This document shows, in pieces, positions 38,331 to 47,000 of a stretch of 62,949 bases of DNA. Numbering within the stretch: the first letter of the stretch is position 1; every line of letters begins with the position of its first letter. Made by a program: the position numbers and the translations under genes. Where the stretch lies: positions 1 through 62,949 of the forward strand of contig CAMVOL010000012.1 of the NCBI GenBank assembly GCA_947169105.1, read 5' to 3'. Under the pieces are notes generated by a model. It searched no databases, had not been told where the DNA came from, and worked only from the letters and a program-made list of their open reading frames with translations. The DNA comes from an uncultured Bacteroidales bacterium. GTDB taxonomy: Bacteria > Bacteroidota > Bacteroidia > Bacteroidales > WCHB1-69.

Positions 38331-38361
38331 TTCGTAGTTTCATAATTAAATCGTACCTTTG
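38331..38361 (+). promoter_or_regulatory. Promoter TTCG-N19-TACCTTTG for GlsB gene
   Basis: TACCTTTG (38354-38361) followed by CACCC, with TTCG at 38331-38334 as a near-match to the -33 TTTG. Confidence 0.6.
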
Positions 38362-38397
38362 CACCCGTTTTTATTAACCTTTAAAATTCAACGTACT

Positions 38398-38652
38398 ATG
38401 ACACTTTTAGGATTTGTTTTGTACATTCTTTTCGGCGCATTGGCCGGATTTATTGCTGGTAAAATCATGAAGGGCGGTGGCTTCGGCTTCATCGTGAACT
38501 GCATCATCGGTATTATCGGTGGCGTGATCGGCGGTTGGCTGATGTCCCTCCTCCACATCGAAGGCACAGGCGGCATTATCGCTCAGCTTGTAGTCGCTAT
38601 CATCGGTGCCTGCCTCCTTATTTGGGTCATTTCATTTTTCAAGAAAAAATAA
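38398..38652 (+). CDS. GlsB/YeaQ/YmgE family stress-response membrane protein
   Basis: An 84-residue protein with three hydrophobic, glycine-rich membrane segments (FVLYILFGALAGFIAGKIM, FIVNCIIGIIGGVIGGWLM, IIAQLVVAIIGACLLIWVI) and a basic tail FKKK. It is a transglycosylase-associated-like small inner-membrane protein. Family members are induced by envelope or general stress, with unclear function. It lies 9 bp before fba. Confidence 0.9.
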   Translation: MTLLGFVLYILFGALAGFIAGKIMKGGGFGFIVNCIIGIIGGVIGGWLMSLLHIEGTGGIIAQLVVAIIGACLLIWVISFFKKK

Positions 38653-38661
38653 TTTGTGATT

Positions 38662-39741
38662 ATGTCAGAAAAAATATCAGCTACAATTAAGCCCGGCGTT
38701 GTCTTCGGGAAAGAGTTACAGGAAATTTTCAGAATTGCGAAAGCGGAGAAGTTCGCCATCCCCGCCGTCAATGTGGTGGGCACCGACTCGGTGAACGCTG
38801 TGATGGAGGCCGCCAAGATCGCCAACTCCCCGGTGATGATCCAATTCTCGAACGGCGGTGCCGCCTTCTATGCGGGCAAGGCACTCCCGAATGACGGTGA
38901 GAAGGCCGCCGTGATGGGCGCAATCGCCGGTGCCATGCACATCCATCAGGTTGCAGAAATGTACGGCATTCCCGTCATTCTCCACACCGACCACGCCGCC
39001 AAGAAGCTCCTCCCGTGGATCGACGGCCTTCTGGATGCCGGCGAAATGTTCTACAAAGGCCACGGCCGTCCGCTCTTCAGCTCCCACATGCTCGACCTTT
39101 CCGCCGAACCGCTGAAGGAAAACATCGAAATCTGCAAGAAGTATTTGGAAAGAATGTCCAAAATGGATATGGTCCTCGAAATCGAACTCGGCATCACCGG
39201 CGGCGAAGAGGACGGTGTTGATAACACCGGTATCGACAGTGCCCGCCTCTACACCCAGCCCGAAGACGTGGCATACGCCTACGAGGAACTCAGCAAGATC
39301 AGCCCCAACTTCACCATCGCTGCCTCTTTCGGCAACGTGCACGGCGTTTACAAACCCGGCAACGTGAAACTGGAGCCCATCATCCTGCACAACTCCCAGA
39401 AATTCATCGAAGAGAAATACAAGACGCAGCCCAATCCCGTCAACTTCGTGTTCCACGGCGGCAGCGGCAGCGAACCAGCCAAGATTAAGGAGGCCATCGA
39501 GTACGGCGTTGTCAAGATGAACATCGATACCGACACGCAATGGGCTTTCTGGGAAGGCGTTATGAACTATTACAAGAAAAACGAGGCCTATCTCCAGTCG
39601 CAGATTGGCAACCCCGAAGGCGAGGACAAACCGAACAAGAAGTACTACGATCCCCGCAAGTTCCTCCGCGAGGGCGAAGCTTCCATGGTGAAACGTCTTC
39701 AGATCGCTTTCGAGGACCTCAACTGCATGAACCGTTACTAA
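38662..39741 (+). CDS. fbaA: Class II fructose-bisphosphate aldolase
   Basis: A 359-residue zinc aldolase of glycolysis/gluconeogenesis. Zinc and substrate motifs are VILHTDHAAKKLLPW, EIELGITGGEEDGV, NVHGVYKPGNVKL and FVFHGGSGSEPAKI. Its length suits the class IIA group. The start is the ATG at 38662 (MSEKISATIKPG). Codon bias suggests high expression. It probably shares the promoter before the GlsB gene. Confidence 0.97.
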   Translation: MSEKISATIKPGVVFGKELQEIFRIAKAEKFAIPAVNVVGTDSVNAVMEAAKIANSPVMIQFSNGGAAFYAGKALPNDGEKAAVMGAIAGAMHIHQVAEMYGIPVILHTDHAAKKLLPWIDGLLDAGEMFYKGHGRPLFSSHMLDLSAEPLKENIEICKKYLERMSKMDMVLEIELGITGGEEDGVDNTGIDSARLYTQPEDVAYAYEELSKISPNFTIAASFGNVHGVYKPGNVKLEPIILHNSQKFIEEKYKTQPNPVNFVFHGGSGSEPAKIKEAIEYGVVKMNIDTDTQWAFWEGVMNYYKKNEAYLQSQIGNPEGEDKPNKKYYDPRKFLREGEASMVKRLQIAFEDLNCMNRY

Positions 39742-39759
39742 TCGTTATACCATATTATA

Positions 39760-40809
39760 ATGAAGAAAATTTTAATCACCGGCGGTGCGGGCTTTATCGG
39801 CTCGCACGTCGTCCGGCTTTTTGTAAACAAATATCCTGATTATCAGATTTATAATCTGGACAAACTGACCTACGCTGGCAATCTGGAGAACCTTTCTGAT
39901 GTGGACAAGATGCCCAACTATCACTTTGTGAAAGGTGACATCGTGGATGCAGCTTTTATTAATCAACTGTTTGAAAAAGAACGTTTTGACGGCGTTATCC
40001 ATTTGGCCGCCGAGTCGCACGTGGACCGTTCCATCACCAATCCGATGGAGTTCATCTTCACCAATGTGGTGGGTACGGTGAACCTGCTGAACGCCGCAAA
40101 GACCATCTGGAAGGACAATTACGAAGGCAAGCGCTTCTACCACATCTCCACGGATGAGGTGTATGGCGCACTGGGTGACACCGGCTCCTTCAAGGAGACC
40201 ACGCCCTATTCGCCGCATAGTCCGTACTCCGCGGCGAAGGCCTCGTCCGACCATTTTGTGCGTGCCTACCACGATACCTACGGCCTGCCGACGGTCATTT
40301 CCAACTGTTCCAACAACTACGGCCCGAACCAGTTTCCGGAAAAGCTTATTCCGTTGTTTATCAACAACATCAAGCATAACAAGTCGCTGCCGGTTTATGG
40401 CAAAGGCATCAACGTGCGCGACTGGCTCTATGTGGTGGATCACGCCCGTGCCATCGACCTGATTTTCCATAAGGGAAAGACGGGGGAGACCTACAACATC
40501 GGCGGGAACAACGAATGGCGCAATATTGACCTGATTAAGAAGCTGATAGAAATCATGGATCGCAAGTTGGGCCGTCCCGAAGGTACGTCGTTGGCGTTGA
40601 TCACCTACGTGACCGACCGTGCGGGACACGACCTACGCTATGCCATTGATGCCAGCAAGCTGCGTGCGGAGCTGGGCTGGGAGCCGACCATCAAGTTTGA
40701 TGAGGGCTTCGAGAAAACGGTTGAGTGGTACTTGGCCAATGAGGCATGGCTCAACAACGTGACCTCCGGCAGTTATCAGGATTATTACAAAAAGATGTAT
40801 GGCGAATAG
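39760..40809 (+). CDS. rfbB: dTDP-glucose 4,6-dehydratase
   Basis: A 349-residue extended short-chain dehydrogenase making dTDP-4-keto-6-deoxyglucose, the precursor of rhamnose and other deoxysugars. Motifs: NAD-binding GGAGFIGSHVV, STDEVYGALGDTG, catalytic YSPHSPYSAAKASSDHFV (YxxxK), SNNYGPNQFPEKLIP and GKGINVRDWLYVVDHARAI. The other rfb genes are not adjacent. It overlaps the next gene by 11 bp. Confidence 0.96.
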   Translation: MKKILITGGAGFIGSHVVRLFVNKYPDYQIYNLDKLTYAGNLENLSDVDKMPNYHFVKGDIVDAAFINQLFEKERFDGVIHLAAESHVDRSITNPMEFIFTNVVGTVNLLNAAKTIWKDNYEGKRFYHISTDEVYGALGDTGSFKETTPYSPHSPYSAAKASSDHFVRAYHDTYGLPTVISNCSNNYGPNQFPEKLIPLFINNIKHNKSLPVYGKGINVRDWLYVVDHARAIDLIFHKGKTGETYNIGGNNEWRNIDLIKKLIEIMDRKLGRPEGTSLALITYVTDRAGHDLRYAIDASKLRAELGWEPTIKFDEGFEKTVEWYLANEAWLNNVTSGSYQDYYKKMYGE

Positions 40810-41848
40810 CGGACGGACGTTCCGGTATCTGATTGCCGGCCCGTGTGCGGCCGAGAGCGAGGCGCAGGTTTACGAAACTGCGCTTCGCTTGTTTGTGCTT
40901 CGCGACCAGCTGCCGTGCCCGCTCACCTACTTCCGGGTGGGGGTGTGGAAGCCGCGGAGTGCCGCCGACGCGTTCTGTGGGGCAGGGGAGCAGGCCTTCC
41001 CGTGGCTCCGCCGTGTAGCCGAAACCTTCGGATTCCAGGTGTGTGTGGAGGTGGCCACCCCGCAGCACGTCGAAACCTGCCTGCGTAACGGCGTGACAAC
41101 GGTATGGGTGGGGGCGCGGACGTCTGTCAACCCCTTTGCTGTGCAGGAAATTGCCGATGCGGTGAAAGGCAACGGCTGTTCCGTCCTCGTGAAAAATCCC
41201 GTGATTCCCGACCTGAAGCTGTGGCTCGGCAATATCGAGCGTTTTGAGAAAGCGGGCGTGGACGCGGTCTTTGCCGTCCATCGCGGCTTTGCCGACCGCA
41301 AGGAGCAGCGGTTGCGGAACGCGCCCGTGTGGGAGGTTCCCGTCGCCCTCCGTGTCGCCCGTCCCGACCTCCCGCTGCTGTGCGACCCGTCGCACATCGC
41401 CGGTGAGCGCGGCCTCGTGAAGCAGGTCGCGCAGACGGCCATCGACTACGGTATGGACGGACTGATGGTGGAAACCCACGCGATGCCGGAGGCCGCGCTC
41501 AGCGACGCGGCGCAGCAGCTCACGCCGGAAGCATTGTCGGAAATGCTTGGTTCGCTGGCCCTCAAGGAGACGTCACAAAATCCCGACGAGCTGCTGCGCT
41601 GGCAGCGGGAGCTCATTCGTGACATTGACGGCCAGATTGCCCGTCTGTTGGCGGAGCGCCTTTCCGTAGTGGAAGAGATCGCCAACATCAAGCGGGAGCA
41701 TAACATCCCGCTGGTGCAACCCTCACAGTGGAACACCGTCGTGCGGAACTATGAGCAGTACGCCCTCGACGACCCGCGTTTCGCAGAATTCCTACAGAAA
41801 TATCTGGACCTCCTGCATCAATACTCCCTGAAAATGCAGGAAAACTAA
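40799..41848 (+). CDS. Bifunctional DAHP synthase / chorismate mutase
   Basis: A 349-residue fusion for aromatic amino acid synthesis. Residues 1-255 are a type I-beta DAHP synthase (YLIAGPCAAESEAQVYE, FRVGVWKPRSAADAFCGAG, WVGARTSVNPFAVQEI, LLCDPSHIAGERGLVKQ, VETHAMPEAALSDAAQQL). Residues 260-349 are an AroQ chorismate mutase (RELIRDIDGQIARLLAERL, SVVEEIANIKREHNIPLVQP). It condenses PEP and erythrose-4-phosphate and turns chorismate to prephenate. In Bacteroidales this fusion usually sits in a phe/tyr cluster. Here it overlaps rfbB. Confidence 0.94.
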   Translation: MANSGRTFRYLIAGPCAAESEAQVYETALRLFVLRDQLPCPLTYFRVGVWKPRSAADAFCGAGEQAFPWLRRVAETFGFQVCVEVATPQHVETCLRNGVTTVWVGARTSVNPFAVQEIADAVKGNGCSVLVKNPVIPDLKLWLGNIERFEKAGVDAVFAVHRGFADRKEQRLRNAPVWEVPVALRVARPDLPLLCDPSHIAGERGLVKQVAQTAIDYGMDGLMVETHAMPEAALSDAAQQLTPEALSEMLGSLALKETSQNPDELLRWQRELIRDIDGQIARLLAERLSVVEEIANIKREHNIPLVQPSQWNTVVRNYEQYALDDPRFAEFLQKYLDLLHQYSLKMQEN

Positions 41849-41871
41849 TTGTCGATGAGGGGATGGTGGAA

Positions 41872-41892
41872 CAAACTGCGTCTCGCAGTTTG
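41872..41892 (+). terminator. Hairpin CAAACTGCG-tct-CGCAGTTTG
   Basis: A perfect 9-bp stem with a 3-nt loop lies 24 bp after the chorismate mutase stop. No T-tract follows, so it may be an RNA end-protecting or weak termination hairpin. Confidence 0.5.
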
Positions 41893-42313
41893 AATGTCTG
41901 GTAAAGGGGGTAAAGTTGCCAAAAATCGTTGGTGACAATATTTTTGAGTTTGTCAGTTTCTAAATCGTGTATTTAACCTTCGGTTACATTTGTTCATTTT
42001 CTTTTCGATTGCAAAAAGAAAACGAACCAAAACCGCGAGTAAGCGAGCAAAAAGAAAGCTTGCTTGCTTTTTCGAGCGAGAGCAGTTTATCCAAAAGAAA
42101 TGCGCTTTTGCCGCTGCACGATTTTTCCCTAAAATTGGCCGTTTCTCGTTAAAACGCGAAAACTTGCAACACTGCATTCCATTCCGTGTTGCTTCAAACA
42201 GTTCGCGTTTCTTCACACTCGAAACGACACAATTTCTTAACGGCAAAAATCGCAAGGCGGCGTGCGACATCGGAATCGCACCGTATTTTAGAAAATAATG
42301 GTTTTCGTGCAGT

Positions 42314-42379
42314 ACCCCGTAGGGGTGTAAGATATTAGCCCCATGTGAGGCGGAACGAAGTGACGCCGTAACGTGGGGT
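42314..42379. repeat. Second copy of ACCCCGTAGGGGTG element
   Basis: It begins with ACCCCGTAGGGGTG then TAAGATATTAGCCCCATG, as at 4455. The hairpin here is longer: CCCCATGTGAGG and an inverted partner around ACGTGGGG at 42371-42378. Confidence 0.7.
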
Positions 42380-42410
42380 GTGGGATGGCCTCGTGTGTCA
42401 GCCCGCGGCA

Positions 42411-42512
42411 CGGGCGGCAGGAACGGAAGAACACAGCAGATAATGCCGCGGAAAAGAGTAACACCCCTTACAAACGAATTCTAATCGGTGCCTTCGACAG
42501 GCTCAACCACCG
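42411..42512. repeat. Composite repeat shared with 50824-50915
   Basis: It contains GGGCGGCAGGAACG-AAGAACACAGCAG and GCGGAAAAGAG (42412-42457), then CGGTGCCTTCGACAGG and CACCG (42486-42512). Both modules recur near 50.85 kb in the opposite order. Confidence 0.7.
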
Positions 42513-42610
42513 CGAATTGCGCGGATTACGCGAACAGTTCCCTCGTTTTCCATATCCCCGCCCCCACCAAATAATTTTCAGTTTTCAATTCTCATTTTTC
42601 AGTTTTTTTG

Positions 42611-42618
42611 TATTTTTG
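42611..42618 (+). promoter_or_regulatory. -7 element (TATTTTTG) upstream of structured element
   Basis: TATTTTTG fits the -7 consensus. A transcript starting about 42625 would include the 42699-42838 stems and then the small T9SS gene at 42941, a ~315-nt leader. Confidence 0.45.
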
Positions 42619-42698
42619 CCCCCACAAAACACCCTATTGTTTCACCCAAAAACCCGATATTACAGAATAGATAAATTGACAATATAACATATTGACAT

Positions 42699-42838
42699 AA
42701 AAGCGTTTTCGCTTTTCTTTGCAGGATCGAAATCTGGTAAATTTCAAAGTTCTTAATGCGAAAGAAAGCAAAAACGCTCGCGGTGTTATCCGTGAGCATT
42801 TTTGTTTGCATTAAGGGTTTTACCAGAGCCTCGATCCT
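42699..42838 (+). ncRNA. Unidentified structured RNA or inverted-repeat element
   Basis: A 7-bp hairpin AAAAGCG-tttt-CGCTTTT (42699-42716) is followed by a rod of four nested stems: AGGATCGA/TCGATCCT (42723-42730 with 42831-42838), CTGGTAAA/TTTACCAG (42734-42741 with 42819-42826), CTTAATGC/GCATTAAG (42752-42759 with 42808-42815), and a 15-bp apical stem (42769-42783 with 42790-42804) with one mismatch, one G-U pair and loop TGTTAT. The first hairpin region (42702-42722) can also pair with 42757-42778, so two folds compete. I do not recognise a known family. It may be a leader regulator, a small RNA or a miniature inverted-repeat element. Confidence 0.6.
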
Positions 42839-42940
42839 AGACAAAAAGTTCACGGATTTCTTTTTTGTGTTTGTGACAAAAAGCGGAAACGGTTGATAAC
42901 CGATTGAACAAATGATGATTACAAACATAAAAAAGAACCT

Positions 42941-43435
42941 ATGAAAAAAGTTTTCAGTACAATTTTATTGATATTGCTGGCGGTGATGTCACTCTCCGCT
43001 CAATCCGCCATCGTGCCTTTGGGCGGGGATGCACAAGGCGGCGGTATTTCGGTTTCGTACACCATCGGGCAAATCGCCGTGCAATCGTATGGCGAAGGTA
43101 GCGCCCGAATCTTTGAAGGTGTGCAGCAACCATACGAAATCCAGACCATTGGTATTGACAACTACCCGGGCATCACGCTCAACGCGATCCTTTATCCCAA
43201 TCCCACACAAGGCAGAGTGCAATTAGTCATTAACAATGAGCAATTGGAAATGGTTAATGGTCAATGGATAATGAAAGTGTTTGATGCAGATGGCAAATTC
43301 TTGTTTTCAAAGCAGATAGACGGAGAAACCACCCAACTGGACTTGTCGCCGTATGCCACAGGAACGTACTATATTAATGTGTGCAGTGGGAAGGATGTGA
43401 TGAAGACGTTCAAGGTGGTGAAGATGGGGCGATGA
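42941..43435 (+). CDS. Small T9SS-exported protein (type A sorting domain)
   Basis: A 164-residue protein consisting of a signal peptide (ending SLSAQ, residue 21), a short segment (VPLGGDAQGGGISVSYTIGQ ... GVQQPY) of the kind common in Bacteroidota surface proteins, and a C-terminal type A T9SS sorting domain (ILYPNPTQGRVQLVIN ... YATGTYYINVCSG ... FKVVKMGR). There is hardly any cargo between export signals, so it may be a remnant or a small surface factor. Preceded by the structured element at 42.7-42.84 kb. Confidence 0.85.
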   Translation: MKKVFSTILLILLAVMSLSAQSAIVPLGGDAQGGGISVSYTIGQIAVQSYGEGSARIFEGVQQPYEIQTIGIDNYPGITLNAILYPNPTQGRVQLVINNEQLEMVNGQWIMKVFDADGKFLFSKQIDGETTQLDLSPYATGTYYINVCSGKDVMKTFKVVKMGR

Positions 43436-43498
43436 GTTATGGAGTTATGGAGATTAGAATTATGGAGTTATGGAGTTGGTGTGTTTAGGTTTCGCGGA

Positions 43499-43870
43499 TT
43501 ATTTTTGTAGACGTTGGAGTTGGTGGCGGCGCATACCGTTGATCAATTTCCCTATGGTCTCCACTTGCTCTTTGATTTCTGAGAATTGTACTTCTGAAAT
43601 ATACTTCAAGTCATTCGCCAAAATGAATTGACAATAAACTTCCATTAATGAACCATACGAATAATCTATGAAACGCAACTGCTCTCTCGCCGATATTCTT
43701 GCACTTCCTTCCGCAATGTTGGAAGGAATAGATATAACCGCCCTCCGAATCTGGTCGCACAAACCAAAACGCTCAAAAGAAGGGAAAACTGACAATAATA
43801 GATAAACATCTGAAACCAATTTCCTGGAGCGTTTCCAAACCTCCAGATTCTCAAAAGGATAAGCAGTCAT
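43499..43870 (-). CDS. Four-helix bundle protein (23S rRNA IVS / S23 family)
   Basis: A 123-residue helical protein of the family first seen in 23S rRNA intervening sequences: FENLEVWKRSRKLVSDVYLL, DQIRRAVISIPSNIAEGSAR and REQLRFIDYSYGSLMEVYCQ. The start is MTAYPFENLEV (ATG complementary to 43868-43870). No rRNA is nearby. Function unknown. Scattered copies are common in Bacteroidota, sometimes linked to retroelements. A 9-mer array GTTATGGAG lies just downstream (43436-43480). Confidence 0.9.
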   Translation of the reverse strand: MTAYPFENLEVWKRSRKLVSDVYLLLSVFPSFERFGLCDQIRRAVISIPSNIAEGSARISAREQLRFIDYSYGSLMEVYCQFILANDLKYISEVQFSEIKEQVETIGKLINGMRRHQLQRLQK

Positions 43871-43965
43871 ATAAAATAATGTTAAATATAAAATAAAATT
43901 TTGCAAATATACTATAATTCAACAATAAAAACCATTTTATTTATATATTTTTTTCATAAAATTCT

Positions 43966-44015
43966 ATAACTCAAAATTCAATAATTCAAAAATTCAATAA
44001 TTCAATAATTCAAAA
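43966..44015. repeat. AATTCAATA nonamer array
   Basis: Five to six copies of AATTCAATA or AATTCAAAA lie directly upstream of the large adhesin gene. Confidence 0.8.
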
Positions 44016-44025
44016 AAAACAAATC

Positions 44026-47000
44026 ATGAAAAAACTCATCCTTTTTCTTTTCATTCTGGCGTTGACTGTCACCGCCTCGTTCGCCCAAGCCCCGCAGAAA
44101 TTCTCGTACCAAGCAGTGGTGCGCAACGAGTCCAACACCCTCGTGCGGGGTACGGTGGGCGTGCGTGTCTCCATCCTGCAGGGTGGCGTGAACGGCACCG
44201 TCGTTTACCAAGAGACCCACACAACCACCACCAACATCAACGGTTTGATGACGTTGCAGATTGGCGGCGGCACGATGCTCAGCGGCGACTTTGCCACCAT
44301 TGACTGGGCAAACGGTCCTTACTTCCTGAAGACCGAGACCGACCCGTACGGCGGCACCAACTACACCATCGAGGGCACGCAGCAACTGCTGAGTGTGCCG
44401 TATGCGCTGTATGCGGGCAGTGCGGCTAACAGTTTCAGCGGCAGCTACAACGACCTGACAGACCTTCCACAAATGCCTGACATTCCTACAAATGTGAGCG
44501 CATTCAACAACGATGCGGGTTACATCACGATGGACTCCGTGCCGGAGATTCCGACCAATGTGTCCGCGTTCGTCAACGACGCGGGTTACGTGACGGAAAG
44601 CACCCTGACCACCGAGAACTACATCACCCAGAATGACTTGGTTACCAACAACTACGTAACATCTGCGGATATTCCGACCAACGTGTCTGCTTTCAACAAT
44701 GATGCGGGGTACATCACGGCAAATGATGTGCCGACCGTACCCACCAATGTGAGTGCGTTCAACAATGATGCGGGCTACATCACGATGGACTCTGTGCCGG
44801 AGATTCCGACTAACGTGTCTGCTTTCGTTAACGATGCTGGTTACGTGACGGAGAGCACACTGACCACTGAGAACTACATCACGCAGAATGATTTGATTAC
44901 CAACAACTATGTAACTTCTGCGGATATTCCCACGAATGTGTCTGCTTTCACCAATGACGCTGGCTACATCACGTCAGCTGATGTGCCGACCGTACCCACG
45001 AATGTGAGTGCCTTCACCAATGATGCCAACTATATTACTTTATCTCAAGTTCCCGCACAGGTAAACGCCGACTGGAACGCGACTGCCGGTGTGGCGCAAA
45101 TTCTGAACAAGCCCACGATTCCCAACGTACCAACTAACGTGAGTGCCTTCACCAATGATGCCAACTATATTACTTTATCTCAAGTTCCTACACAGGTGAA
45201 CGCCGACTGGAACGCGACTGCTGGTGTGGCGCAAATTCTGAACAAACCTACGATTCCGGCCGTACCAGTTAACGTGAGTGCTTTTAATAATGATGCCCAC
45301 TATATCACCGAATTCCAGTTGCAGGAAATCCTGAACACGATTGCCACGATGCAAAATACGATTGACAGTATGAACCAAGTGATTGAGGATCTAAACAATC
45401 AGGTGAACCCGCCGGTGCCCACTCTCGGAACGGTGATTACGCTCCCCGTGGAATCCATCACCCCCTCCACCGCAGTGGCAGGCGGCAACGTGACCTCCAA
45501 CGGTCATCAGGAGATTGCTGCACGCGGTGTGTGCTGGAGCACCTCTGCAACTCCCACCATCGCAGATGCGCACACTACCGACGGCAGCGGCCTTGGCGAG
45601 TTCGTTTCCAACGTGACAGGCCTTGCCTCCAATACCACCTACTACCTTTGTGCCTACGTCACCAACGAGATGGGCACTGCCTACGGCGAAGTGGTGACCT
45701 TCACCACCGAGGCCAGTACAGCACCGATTGTCACTACCGCCCCTTACAATGACCTGCTGGCCACCACTGTGACTTGCGGCGGCAACGTGTTGTCCGATGG
45801 CGGCATGCCCATCACCTCACGCGGCATCTGCTGGAGTGACATCAACCCCACTCCCACCATTTATAATAATGTGGTGGAGGCGGGCGCTGGCATAGGAGAA
45901 TTCTCGCTGATGCTTACCGGCCTGACCTCCAACACCACCTACCACGTGCGCGCCTACGCCACCAACGCACTGGGCACCACCTACGGCGAGACGGTGACCT
46001 TCACCACCATCATTCCGGTGCTACCAACTGTTACCACCAGCTCCGTAACCGACATACTGCCCTATACCGCCACTTTCCACGGCGAGGTGGTGTCGAACGG
46101 CGGCGCGATGCTTGAGGCACGCGGTTTCTGCTACGGCACTTCCCACAACCCCACAATAGAGGGCGACCATACCGAGGACGGTACCGCCCCTGGCGTTTAC
46201 ACTTCCACCGTTACCACGCTCGCTCCCACCACCACCTACTATGTGCGGGCTTACGCCACCAACATTGTGGGTACTGTTTATGGGGAAGAGACCTCCTTCA
46301 CTTCTTCTACGACACCTCCCGGCGTAACCACCAACGATGTGACTGACATCACCCAGACTTCCGCTTCTTGCGGCGGTGCCATGACCTACGCCGGTGGTGC
46401 GGCCGTTACGGCAAAGGGACTTTGCTACAGCACCTTGGAGAACCCGACCACAGACGACAACGTGATTGCTGGCGGTACGGGTACAGGCGCATTCAGTGGC
46501 GAACTTACAGGGTTGCTTTCCAACACCACGTATTATATTCGTGCGTATGCCACCAACAGCGTGGGCACCAACTACGGGGAGCAGAAGACCTTCACCACTC
46601 TGCCCTATCTGGTGCCGACCATTGAGGCGGTAGAACCCACCGCTGTCTCTTACTACACCTTCACCTGCGGCGGCAATGTGACCGACGAAGGCACCTATGC
46701 GGTGACGGCACGCGGCCTCTGTTGGGCTACCACCCCCAACCCCACCATTTCCAACCCGTACATTGCCCTGGGCAACGGTACGGGGTCTTTTTTCCACACC
46801 TTTACCGACCTTACTGCGAACACCACCTACTATGTGCGGGCGTATGCCATTAACTCGGTGGGCATTGCCTACAGCGAGCAGATGGAGGTAACCACCTTGG
46901 CCAATACAGCCCCCCTGGTGGTGACACAAAGTGCCAACGTGGTGGGCGTGTGCCAAGGCAATGTAACCTCCGACGGCGGCTTGGAGGTGACGGCACGCGG

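Larger units (their letters stand above)
41893..42610. other. Long intergenic region, no supported gene
   Basis: Only low-quality frames are present. The longest, on the minus strand (41953-42411), ends with residues encoded by a purine-rich stretch and has no recognisable domain or start context. The region carries two repeat elements (42314-42379 and 42411-42512) and TTTTCA heptamers (42574-42600). It reads as decayed or repeat DNA. Confidence 0.6.

Noticed and set aside
41953-42411. 152-codon minus-strand frame
   Set aside because: Low-complexity, no domain, atypical composition, and it spans two repeat elements; judged non-coding.
42699-42838. Retron msr-msd interpretation of the structured element
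   Set aside because: No reverse transcriptase gene or branching-G context is nearby; kept as an unidentified element.
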